Shown here one piece after another: positions 6,942 to 12,589 of a DNA stretch of 12,589 nt (positions within the stretch are counted from its first letter, which is position 1; every line of letters begins with the position of its first letter). Source of the DNA: JBBDIO01 sp040880365 (GTDB lineage Bacteria; Chloroflexota; Anaerolineae; Caldilineales; Caldilineaceae); assembly GCA_040880365.1 (NCBI GenBank), contig JBBDIO010000255.1, forward strand, positions 1-12,589. The letters run 5' to 3'. The notes beneath the pieces were generated by a model that made no database searches, had not been told where the DNA came from, and saw only the letters and a program-made list of their open reading frames with translations. Made by a program: the position numbers and the translations under genes.

Positions 6942-8507
6942 CTATGACCGACTACGCTGAATTTGATAGTTGGGCGCTTCCTTGGTAATGGTAATGCTAT
7001 GGGGATGGCTTTCGTGATAGCTTGCGCCACTGATGCGCACAAAATTCGCCTTCTCCCAAAGTTCGGGAATATCGGCGGCGCCCACATAGCCCATGCCGCT
7101 GCGCAGCCCCCCCATCAATTGATAAACAAAATCACGCAAATGCCCCTTATAGGGAACTTGGCCCTCAATGCCTTCGGGCACCGTCTTGCCGCTGATATCC
7201 GGGCTGGCGGATTCCTGAATCTGTCCCGATTGATAGCGGTCCGCCGCCCGCCCCTTCATGGCGCCCAGACTCCCCATGCCCCGATAATCCTTGAACGAGC
7301 GCCCTTCGCGAATCACAATATCGCCCGGAGATTCATGCAGTCCTGCCAGCAAACTGCCCAGCATGACACACGACGCGCCGGTCGCCAACGCCTTGGTGAT
7401 ATCGCCACTATAGCGAATCCCACCATCGGCAACAATCGGCTTGCCCAGACGGCGCGCCATCACCGCACAATCGAGAATCGCCGTCAACTGGGGCATCCCC
7501 GCGCCGCTTACAATGCGCGTCGTGCAGATAGATCCTGCGCCTACCCCTACTTTGACCACATCCGCCCCGGCTTCCACCAGGTCTTTGACACCCTGCTGTG
7601 TGACTACATTTCCCGCAAAAATAGCAATATCAGGATATTGGCGGCGGATGGCCGCGACGGTGTCCAATACCCCGCGGCTGTGCCCGTGGGCCGTATCAAT
7701 TGCCACGGCATCCACACCGGCTTCGATGAGCCGATTCGCGCGCTCTAACCCTGCGTGGCCCACACCAATGGCCCCCGCCACCAATAATCTCCCCCGATCA
7801 TCTTTTGCAGCAAGGGGATAGTCCTGGCGCTTAAGAATATCTTTATATGTAATCAAACCCTTCAGATATCCGTTGTCGTCGATCAGGGGTAGCTTTTCGA
7901 TCCGATACTTGTGTAAAATCTCCTGGGCTTCGGTAAGCGTAGTGCCCAGGCGCGCCGTGATCAGATTGTCGGTGGTCATAAACGACGAAATTGGTGCCGC
8001 ATAGTCACGCGCAAACCGAACATCGCGGTTGGTCAGAATCCCCACCAGCTTCCCGTGTTCATCAGTTATCGGCACGCCGCTGATATGATATCTGCCCATC
8101 ATCGCTTCGGCGTCGGCCAGAGTGGCCGTTGGCGGCAATGTGATGGGGTCCACAATCATGCCGCTTTCGCTGCGTTTCACCTTGTCGATTTCTTCGGCCT
8201 GGTTATCGGGGGGCAAATTGCGGTGGACAATGCCCATGCCGCCCTGCCGCGCCAGACCAATCGCCAGTTCGCTCTCGGTCACCGTGTCCATTGCCGCGCT
8301 GAGGACAGGGATATTCAGGCGGATTCGCTCGTGGAGTTGAACACTGAGGTCAACATCGGAGGGCAATTTTTCGGATAAACCCGGCACCAACAGAACATCG
8401 TCAAATGTCAGCGCCTCCGTACCAAAGCGATCCGTCGGTGTCGGTGTATTGCCATTTTCGTAATGAACCTGTTCTGTCCAGCCTGCGCCCTGTGTCTTAA
8501 TTGCCAT
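6942..8507 (-). CDS. guaB: inosine-5'-monophosphate dehydrogenase
   Basis: GuaB oxidises IMP to XMP with NAD+, the committed step to GMP, as a cytoplasmic tetramer. The 521 residues contain EALTFDDVLLVPG (31-43), two CBS domains (roughly 118-172 and 176-230) inserted in the TIM barrel, the catalytic loop GVGAGSICTT with Cys328, the phosphate-binding DGGIRYSGDI (361-370) and GSLLAG, and the flap with Arg424-Tyr425 (ADRYQSGQ). The C-terminal MGGLRSGMGYVGA (465-477) matches the monovalent-cation and active-site region. The protein is longer than the usual 485-490 residues because about 25 polar residues precede EALTFDD. ATG 8507 has AGGT at 7 bases and a stronger AAGGAG at 11 bases upstream. A promoter with an extended -10 lies about 55 bases upstream, so guaB probably heads a guaB-SDR-purA unit. 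Confidence 0.97.
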   Translation of the reverse strand: MAIKTQGAGWTEQVHYENGNTPTPTDRFGTEALTFDDVLLVPGLSEKLPSDVDLSVQLHERIRLNIPVLSAAMDTVTESELAIGLARQGGMGIVHRNLPPDNQAEEIDKVKRSESGMIVDPITLPPTATLADAEAMMGRYHISGVPITDEHGKLVGILTNRDVRFARDYAAPISSFMTTDNLITARLGTTLTEAQEILHKYRIEKLPLIDDNGYLKGLITYKDILKRQDYPLAAKDDRGRLLVAGAIGVGHAGLERANRLIEAGVDAVAIDTAHGHSRGVLDTVAAIRRQYPDIAIFAGNVVTQQGVKDLVEAGADVVKVGVGAGSICTTRIVSGAGMPQLTAILDCAVMARRLGKPIVADGGIRYSGDITKALATGASCVMLGSLLAGLHESPGDIVIREGRSFKDYRGMGSLGAMKGRAADRYQSGQIQESASPDISGKTVPEGIEGQVPYKGHLRDFVYQLMGGLRSGMGYVGAADIPELWEKANFVRISGASYHESHPHSITITKEAPNYQIQRSRS

Positions 8508-8559
8508 TGCGCTACCTGCTCCTTCCGCTTATCCTGCCCCGAATGCTCTATCTGGTCCG

Positions 8560-8568
8560 ATCATAGCA
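8560..8568 (-). promoter_or_regulatory. extended -10 promoter for guaB
   Basis: On the minus strand the bases read TGC-TATGAT: a TATGAT hexamer (complement of 8560-8565) with the extended TG one base upstream (8567-8568). Transcription would begin near 8553, about 45 bases before ATG 8507. No consensus -35 stands at 17 bases; TTCGGC at 18 bases is poor, which fits an extended -10 promoter relying on activation. Motif match only. Confidence 0.5.
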
Positions 8569-8615
8569 CACGCCCGAATAGCCGCCGAAAACCAAGCTTG
8601 CCCATTTACACTATC

Positions 8616-8641
8616 ATTGTCTGCCACTGTCTTTTACTGTC
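8616..8641 (-). repeat. three hexamers at exact 10-bp spacing upstream of guaB
   Basis: Read on the minus strand, GACAGT (8641-8636), GACAGT (8631-8626) and GACAAT (8621-8616) occur with 4-base spacers, so all three lie on one face of the helix. They sit about 63-88 bases upstream of the predicted guaB transcription start. An inverted partner CAGACAAT (plus strand, 8688-8695) pairs with ATTGTCTG at 8616-8623. The arrangement looks like an operator for a regulator binding direct repeats; no regulator can be named. Confidence 0.4.
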
Positions 8642-8660
8642 TGCTACGGTATGAACGCGT

Positions 8661-8702
8661 GCGTATGCCCGCGTCACAGTACTGCGTCAGACAATCATAC
8701 GC
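8661..8702 (-). other. inverted repeat directly after the propeller gene
   Basis: GCGTATG (8661-8667) pairs perfectly with CATACGC (8696-8702), enclosing a 28-base loop that contains the palindrome CAGTACTG. It begins 3 bases beyond the stop codon of the propeller gene. There is no T tract on the minus strand, so it is not a standard intrinsic terminator; it could protect the mRNA 3' end or be part of the regulatory region before guaB. Confidence 0.3.
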
Positions 8703-8704
8703 TC

Positions 8705-9652
8705 CTATTGCAGTTCCAGCACAAAATAGCAACCGGGATTCCAGCTCTGACAGACCAGATGAAGCCCACCGTTATGCTTGTGCCAGACGACATTGTGAAT
8801 ATGATCTGCCAGATCGATCCCCAGCTCTTCTTTGGGGCGAATTGTTGAAATCACTGTGTGAGTTGCACCGTCCAGAATATAGATGGGGGCAGACCGCGTG
8901 CGGTCTGGATCGTCCAGACTGCCGACCGCTGCATACACGCGTCCGTCCCACTCCGTATAGTCGATGCCACAGGGGCGACACCCTGCCGGCAGCGCAAAGC
9001 TGTGCCTAAACTCGCCGTCGAAGGTAAAGAGTTCCAGACGCGCATGGAGCCGATCTGCGACGGTAAGATGTGCACCGTCGGGCGCGATGTTCATGCCGTG
9101 TGCGGTACCAAAGCGGCCATGGACGGTCGGATCTTCCGTCTTGCCGCCGAACGTAGCGCGCCACATTTGGCCCACAGGGTCCGCAGTTGAAATGTAGTTG
9201 GATCCATAGCCATCGGCCACATACAGCCGTGAATCGACCAGCGCGCTATCCGTGGGTTTGAACGGCTGCTCGGCATCGGCATATTCCTCAAATTCGGGAC
9301 GTGATAGCTCAAAATCGACCTGACCATCCAGACCGACAACGACAACCCGGGCATCCAGATTGGCCGCCAGCACCAAACGCGGTTTCCCTTCGATGGTCGC
9401 CAGGCGCGTACTGTGAAAATTGACACCGCGCAATTCCGGCGGCAAATCAATGATTGCCTGGCGCGTCAGATCGGCGCTGACCTGCACAATGCCGCAATCG
9501 ACCAGGCCGTAGTAGAGTTCGCCCTGTCCAGGCCGCGTGTCCTGGGCAAAACCGCCGTGCAATTTCGCTTCGTGCGCTTGCGCCGCGGCAGGCATATTGC
9601 GGAAATCATCCCGATAGGCAAATGTAAAGGGCGCTGTGCCACTGGTCTTCAT
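8705..9652 (-). CDS. six-bladed beta-propeller protein with PAL-like metal site
   Basis: This soluble 315-residue protein has no signal peptide and shows repeated beta-strand blades of NHL/SMP-30 type: RLYVADGYGSNYI (142-154), FGTAHGMNIAPDG (181-193), HLTVADRLHARLELF (195-209). I infer an NHL-like propeller related to peptidyl-hydroxyglycine lyase (PAL). The known zinc histidines of rat PAL are 585, 690 and 786; here His80, His185 and His286 have spacings of 105 and 101. PAL Tyr654 corresponds to Tyr149 (36 before the second histidine in both), and PAL Arg706 to Arg201 (16 after it in both). The equivalent of PAL Arg533 is not evident. PAL cleaves N-dealkylating hydroxyglycine intermediates, but a cytosolic bacterial homologue may act on another substrate or only bind metal. 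ATG 9652 has AAGG 6 bases upstream. The gene starts 93 bases after hisE and is probably read with the his genes. Confidence 0.82.
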   Translation of the reverse strand: MKTSGTAPFTFAYRDDFRNMPAAAQAHEAKLHGGFAQDTRPGQGELYYGLVDCGIVQVSADLTRQAIIDLPPELRGVNFHSTRLATIEGKPRLVLAANLDARVVVVGLDGQVDFELSRPEFEEYADAEQPFKPTDSALVDSRLYVADGYGSNYISTADPVGQMWRATFGGKTEDPTVHGRFGTAHGMNIAPDGAHLTVADRLHARLELFTFDGEFRHSFALPAGCRPCGIDYTEWDGRVYAAVGSLDDPDRTRSAPIYILDGATHTVISTIRPKEELGIDLADHIHNVVWHKHNGGLHLVCQSWNPGCYFVLELQ

Positions 9653-9745
9653 GCTAAGCCTTTCCTGATGTGGTCGATGGATGGTGGCCGACGTTGATTG
9701 GCAGTGGTACTTCGCTAGTGTGGCGACAATCGGCTCCCGCCGCGC

Positions 9746-10096
9746 CTAGCGCATCCGTCCGGCCAACTCTGCCTGCACATCGGCCCAGGTCATGCCGCGT
9801 TCGGCCAAAAGCACCAGGCTGTGATAGATCAGATCGGCCATTTCATAGATAATGCGGTCGTCGGTTTCTCCCTTGGCGGCAATGATGACTTCGACAGCCT
9901 CTTCACCCAGTTTTTTGAGAATTTCGTTCTCGCCCGCGGCAAACAGGCTGGCCGTATACGATCCGGTACGCGGGTTGGCCCGCCGATCCAGAATAATCTG
10001 GAAGACCTGTTCAACCGTATCCGCACCTGCCCCCTTGCCCGGCTCTATTCCGTGATTTTCCGCCACGTTCCCCTGCTCTGAATCTTTGTGTTCCAT
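9746..10096 (-). CDS. hisE: phosphoribosyl-ATP pyrophosphohydrolase
   Basis: HisE removes pyrophosphate from phosphoribosyl-ATP to give phosphoribosyl-AMP, the second step of histidine synthesis. It is an all-alpha MazG-like protein. Family motifs are visible: FQIILDRRANP (32-42), GSYTASLF (45-52), KKLGEEAVEVIIAAKGE (61-77) with the metal-binding Glu65, Glu66 and Glu69, and YEMADLIYHSLVLL (84-97) with Glu85 and Asp88. The 116 residues include an unusual polar, glycine-containing extension of about 24 residues before DTVEQVF. No good Shine-Dalgarno site precedes ATG 10096, and an internal GTG at 10066 has AGGGG close upstream, so the true start may lie further in. It lies 59 bases after hisI, separate rather than fused as in enterobacteria. 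Confidence 0.93.
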   Translation of the reverse strand: MEHKDSEQGNVAENHGIEPGKGAGADTVEQVFQIILDRRANPRTGSYTASLFAAGENEILKKLGEEAVEVIIAAKGETDDRIIYEMADLIYHSLVLLAERGMTWADVQAELAGRMR

Positions 10097-10134
10097 GTGT
10101 ATACTCGCGTCTTGCTAGCAATTGATTTACGTGC

Positions 10135-10176
10135 AAAAGTCGTCGCCAGGCGTTCTCATTCGAGCGTCACCTGGCG
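10135..10176 (-). terminator. weak terminator-like hairpin across the end of hisI
   Basis: CGCCAGG (10144-10150) pairs with CCTGGCG (10170-10176), with an inner CTC/GAG pairing, and on the minus strand a run of four T (complement of 10135-10138) follows the stem after 5 bases. It overlaps the hisI stop codon. The stem is short and the T run brief, so it may reduce rather than stop transcription into hisE, or stabilise the upstream message. Confidence 0.3.
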
Positions 10177-10518
10177 AAAGAAACAGGAAACGGCGCCCGT
10201 ATGGCAGGCAGGACCCGCCGGTTTAACGCGCAACAAGAGCGCATCACCGTCGCAATCCAGCCGAATCTCCACGACACGCTGCACATTGCCACTGGTGGCC
10301 CCTTTGTGCCATATCTCCTGGCGACTGCGGCTCCAAAACACGGCTTCCCCCGTGGTCAGAGTCTGTTCCAGGCTGGCCCGGCTCATCCACGCAATCATAA
10401 GCACTTCGTTGGTATGGATATCCTGGACAATCGCGGCCGCCAGCCCCGCGCCATCGAACTGGATCGCGGCCAGCAGTTCTTCTGCCGTCAGCGCGGCTAT
10501 CGTGCTTGCTTCCATCAT
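10156..10518 (-). CDS. hisI: phosphoribosyl-AMP cyclohydrolase
   Basis: HisI opens the adenine ring of phosphoribosyl-AMP, the third step of histidine synthesis, as a zinc- and magnesium-dependent cytoplasmic dimer. The 120 residues show VLMIAWMSRASLEQTL (39-54), FWSRSRQEIWHKGATSGN (61-78), the metal cluster DCDGD (88-92) and GPACHTGAVSCFF (102-114). Cys89, Cys105 and Cys112 have the 16- and 7-residue spacing of the zinc ligands in the Methanothermobacter enzyme (93, 109, 116), and Asp88, Asp90 and Asp92 match its magnesium site. Two adjacent ATG codons (10518, 10515) can serve as start, with AGGA about 11 bases upstream. It follows hisF by 17 bases, which indicates one transcript. It stands alone and is not fused to hisE. 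Confidence 0.95.
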   Translation of the reverse strand: MMEASTIAALTAEELLAAIQFDGAGLAAAIVQDIHTNEVLMIAWMSRASLEQTLTTGEAVFWSRSRQEIWHKGATSGNVQRVVEIRLDCDGDALLLRVKPAGPACHTGAVSCFFRQVTLE

Positions 10519-10535
10519 ACTTCTGTGTTTCCTGT

Positions 10536-11336
10536 CTAGTCCAGCAGACCGGCTTCGGGCATCCGCACCGCAACCCCGGCCTGGGCCATGTGTTCCTTCA
10601 CGTCCATCACGCTCAACCGCCGGAAGTGAAACAGGCTCGCCGCCAGCGCCGCCGACGCGCCACCGGCTGTGACCGCGGCCACAAAGTGATCGGGATTGCC
10701 TGCCCCCCCGCTGGCGATGACTGGAATCTTCACCGCGTCGCTAATCGCACGCGTCAGCGCAACATCATAGCCTTCCTGGGTGCCGTCGCCGTCCATCGAG
10801 GTGAGCAATAGCTCCCCTGCGCCCATTGCTTCGGCCTCAATTGCCCACTGCACAGCATCCAACCCGGTGTTCTTGCGCCCGCCACTGACATACACATCCC
10901 AACCCGGCCCGCGTTCCTGTGCTTCTTCGCCCGTGCGCAGGCGCGCATCAATCGCGACCACAATACACTGGCTGCCAAAGCGGGTCGCCCCGTCGCGGAT
11001 CAACTGGGGATTGTGCACCGCCGCGCTGTTAATGCTTACCTTGTCTGCACCCGCCAGCAGAATCGCGCGCATGTCGTCAACCGTGCGGATGCCACCCCCC
11101 ACCGTAAAGGGAATGAATACAGTATCCGCCACCCGGCGCACCATATCAACCACAATATCGCGCGCTTCGTGGGTCGCCGTAATATCCAGAAAGACCAATT
11201 CGTCGGCACCCTCTTGATCATAAACCTGGGCCTGTTCTACCGGGTCGCCGGCGTCGATCAGATCCACAAAATTCACACCCTTGACGACTCGACCGTCTTT
11301 CACATCCAAACAGGGAATAATGCGTTTTGCTAACAT
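10536..11336 (-). CDS. hisF: imidazole glycerol phosphate synthase, cyclase subunit
   Basis: HisF uses ammonia channelled from the glutaminase HisH to turn PRFAR into imidazole glycerol phosphate and AICAR. It is a (beta-alpha)8 barrel of 266 residues, somewhat longer than the usual 250-258. The catalytic aspartates are at the canonical places: Asp11 in IPCLDVKDGRVVKG (7-20) and Asp130 in VVAIDAR. The phosphate-binding loops FTVGGGIRTVDD (77-88), ADKVSINSAA (97-106), LLTSMDGDGT (177-186) and ASGGAG (208-213) are all intact. The extra length lies in a loop RTGEEAQERGPGWDV (134-148). ATG 11336 follows the HisA-Nudix stop by 37 bases, with only a distant GAGG as ribosome site. HisH is not in the window. 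Identification is secure. Confidence 0.97.
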   Translation of the reverse strand: MLAKRIIPCLDVKDGRVVKGVNFVDLIDAGDPVEQAQVYDQEGADELVFLDITATHEARDIVVDMVRRVADTVFIPFTVGGGIRTVDDMRAILLAGADKVSINSAAVHNPQLIRDGATRFGSQCIVVAIDARLRTGEEAQERGPGWDVYVSGGRKNTGLDAVQWAIEAEAMGAGELLLTSMDGDGTQEGYDVALTRAISDAVKIPVIASGGAGNPDHFVAAVTAGGASAALAASLFHFRRLSVMDVKEHMAQAGVAVRMPEAGLLD

Positions 11337-11373
11337 GGCGAAATGCGCTGCCTCATTGCTGGTTGGCTCAATA

Positions 11374-12589
11374 TCAGTTTCCCGAAAGTGGGGTCTTGTT
11401 TTGCAGATACTGCATGGCGGCTTCGAGCGCGGGCAATTGTTCGGGTGCCGTTTCCGTCAGCAATTCCCAAGCCGCGTCAAATGAACGCCACACCGCTTCG
11501 CAGTGATTTTCATTCTCCAGACGCACTTCGGCAGTCGCAACTTCGGCGGGGAAATAGATGATCGTGCGCTCAATATCATAGTGGCGAATGGTCGCAGTGT
11601 AGTTCAGCTCAATACGACAGTCGTCGTGCATAGTAACAACGGCAAGCCCGGTTTCTTCCTGAAACTCGCGCCGCGCGGTCACGCTGTCCGCTTCGTCCCG
11701 CTGCACACCGCCGCGGGGAAATTGCCACTGGTCAAAAAACAGGTTGAAAATCATCAGAAATTCGGGTCCACGCGCGGTCATACGATAGGGAACCAGACCC
11801 GCACTGCGCCGCGCCAGGGGTTTACGCCCGATTTTGATCGCTTCGGACAGATCCAGGTTGTTGGTATAAATGGCCTGGCCTACAATCACGCCGTCGATAT
11901 TGAAGTGTTCGTGAGCCTTTAGGCGGTGAATGTCATCAATCCCCGCTACGCCGCCGCTGGCAATCACTTTGAGGCCGGTAATGTCGCCCAGGCGCGCCGT
12001 TGCCTCCACATTCACGCCGGTCAGCAGGCCGTCGCGGCTGATGTCCGTATAGACCACGCGCCGCACCCCCATGGCGTGCATGGTATGGCCCAATTCTACT
12101 GCGTCGGTCTCGCTGATTTCCTGCCAACCGTGAATTGCCACCATGCCGTCGCGTGCATCAATGCCCACCATGATGCGTTCATGGCCCCAGCGCTGTACTG
12201 CCTCTGCCACCAGATTCGGGTTGCTGATTGCCACCGTGCCCAAAATCACCCGGTCTGCGCCCAATTCCAGCGCAAGTCGAATATCTTCCATCGTACGCAG
12301 GCCGCCGCCAAATTGAATGGGGATTGATACCGCCTCACGGATTTCGCACAGACGCTGCAAGTTGATGGGTAGAGAGCGACGCATGTCCGCGGGGCCATCC
12401 AGGGCGGTAGTTTCACCCGGTGGCTGTACACGAATGCTGGACGGACGGTGCAGCGTGTTCAAAAGCGCGGCGCTGTCGCCGGGGGAACGCACCGCCGCCG
12501 CCTGCGCCCGGCGGGTGTTGCCGAGGTTATTGCGCGCCGCCGCCCAGTGATCCGGGGTGGTGTCGGGGCGAAAGACGCCGAGCGCGGCC
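11374..12589 (-). CDS. hisA: HisA isomerase fused to Nudix hydrolase; N-terminus abnormal, open at right edge
   Basis: HisA isomerises ProFAR to PRFAR, the fourth histidine step. Numbering from GTG 12492 (372 residues; the frame stays open to the window edge, adding 32). HisA homology starts only at about residue 31 (LDG) and runs to about 222: IQFGGGLRTMEDI (59-71), VILGTVAISNPNL (82-94), GIDARDG (110-116) with the second catalytic Asp112, YTDISRDG (148-155), ASGGVAG (178-184) and GVIVGQAIY (201-209). The first barrel elements, with the usual AIDL motif and first catalytic Asp, are absent; TPR-like sequence stands upstream. A seven-residue linker leads into a Nudix domain (about 229-365) with a perfect box G261-x5-E267-x7-REFQEETGL (275-283) after WQFPRGG, resembling Ap4A/RppH-type hydrolases. 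HisA may be inactive as shown; the Nudix part looks functional. A chimeric assembly at the right end cannot be excluded. Confidence 0.85.
   Translation of the reverse strand, partial: AALGVFRPDTTPDHWAAARNNLGNTRRAQAAAVRSPGDSAALLNTLHRPSSIRVQPPGETTALDGPADMRRSLPINLQRLCEIREAVSIPIQFGGGLRTMEDIRLALELGADRVILGTVAISNPNLVAEAVQRWGHERIMVGIDARDGMVAIHGWQEISETDAVELGHTMHAMGVRRVVYTDISRDGLLTGVNVEATARLGDITGLKVIASGGVAGIDDIHRLKAHEHFNIDGVIVGQAIYTNNLDLSEAIKIGRKPLARRSAGLVPYRMTARGPEFLMIFNLFFDQWQFPRGGVQRDEADSVTARREFQEETGLAVVTMHDDCRIELNYTATIRHYDIERTIIYFPAEVATAEVRLENENHCEAVWRSFDAAWELLTETAPEQLPALEAAMQYLQNKTPLSGN
12405..12589 (-). other. TPR-like coding sequence replacing the HisA N-terminus; possible junction
   Basis: In the HisA frame the last bases translate to FRPDTTPDHWAAARNNLGNT and a following RRAQ, which matches the P-x-x-WA-x-x-x-NNLGN pattern of the tetratricopeptide arrays found in large signalling proteins. 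About 27 unrecognised residues then lead to LDG, where HisA similarity begins (near 12402). Bases 12481-12589 are 84 of 109 G or C (77%), against about 53% in 12241-12300. This points to different origin: recombination, a real fusion, or a contig-end assembly artefact. Neither of the other two minus-strand frames here encodes a HisA start. Confidence 0.55.

Noticed and set aside
8508..8704. Purine riboswitch before guaB
   Set aside because: The predicted leader is only about 45 bases and lacks the three-stem purine aptamer; the phased repeats lie upstream of the predicted promoter.

Overview
The window reads as bacterial chromosome of moderately high GC, about 55-60% by eye, with tightly packed genes and many GTG starts. 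The gene complement fits a Chloroflexota-type (Anaerolineae/Caldilineae-like) genome. That placement is an inference from the flavour of the MFS, PurA and HisA sequences, not a demonstrated assignment. I saw no tRNA, rRNA, CRISPR array, insertion sequence or phage gene.

Layout. (1) 1-1023, minus strand: an MFS transporter cut by the left edge. (2) 1024-1210: a divergent intergenic region with a candidate promoter. (3) 1211-4665, plus strand: a KtrB/TrkH-type potassium channel subunit, a small protein of about five beta-hairpin repeats, an alpha/beta hydrolase, a doubtful 33-residue ORF, and a small secreted protein that starts at GTG 4399 behind a good Shine-Dalgarno site. (4) 4700-4745: a strong hairpin terminator between convergent genes. 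(5) 12589-4779, minus strand, in transcription order: an open frame at the right edge containing HisA and a Nudix domain, hisF, hisI, hisE, a six-bladed propeller protein, guaB, a short-chain dehydrogenase and purA.

The minus-strand block is a histidine-purine neighbourhood. HisE, HisI, HisA and HisF carry phosphoribosyl-ATP to imidazole glycerol phosphate and release AICAR. AICAR re-enters purine synthesis and becomes IMP, and PurA and GuaB are the two enzymes that commit IMP to AMP and GMP. HisF needs HisH for ammonia; hisH and the other his genes are not in the window.

The most notable points are four. The HisA frame is fused in frame to a complete Nudix hydrolase domain. The same HisA lacks its N-terminal part, including the first catalytic aspartate, and is instead preceded by TPR-like sequence of much higher GC (about 77% over the last 109 bases), which may be a real rearrangement or an assembly junction. 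The propeller protein after hisE reproduces the spacing of the zinc histidines, tyrosine and arginine of the peptide-amidating lyase PAL. Finally, guaB has an extended -10 promoter with three hexamers spaced exactly 10 bp apart upstream.
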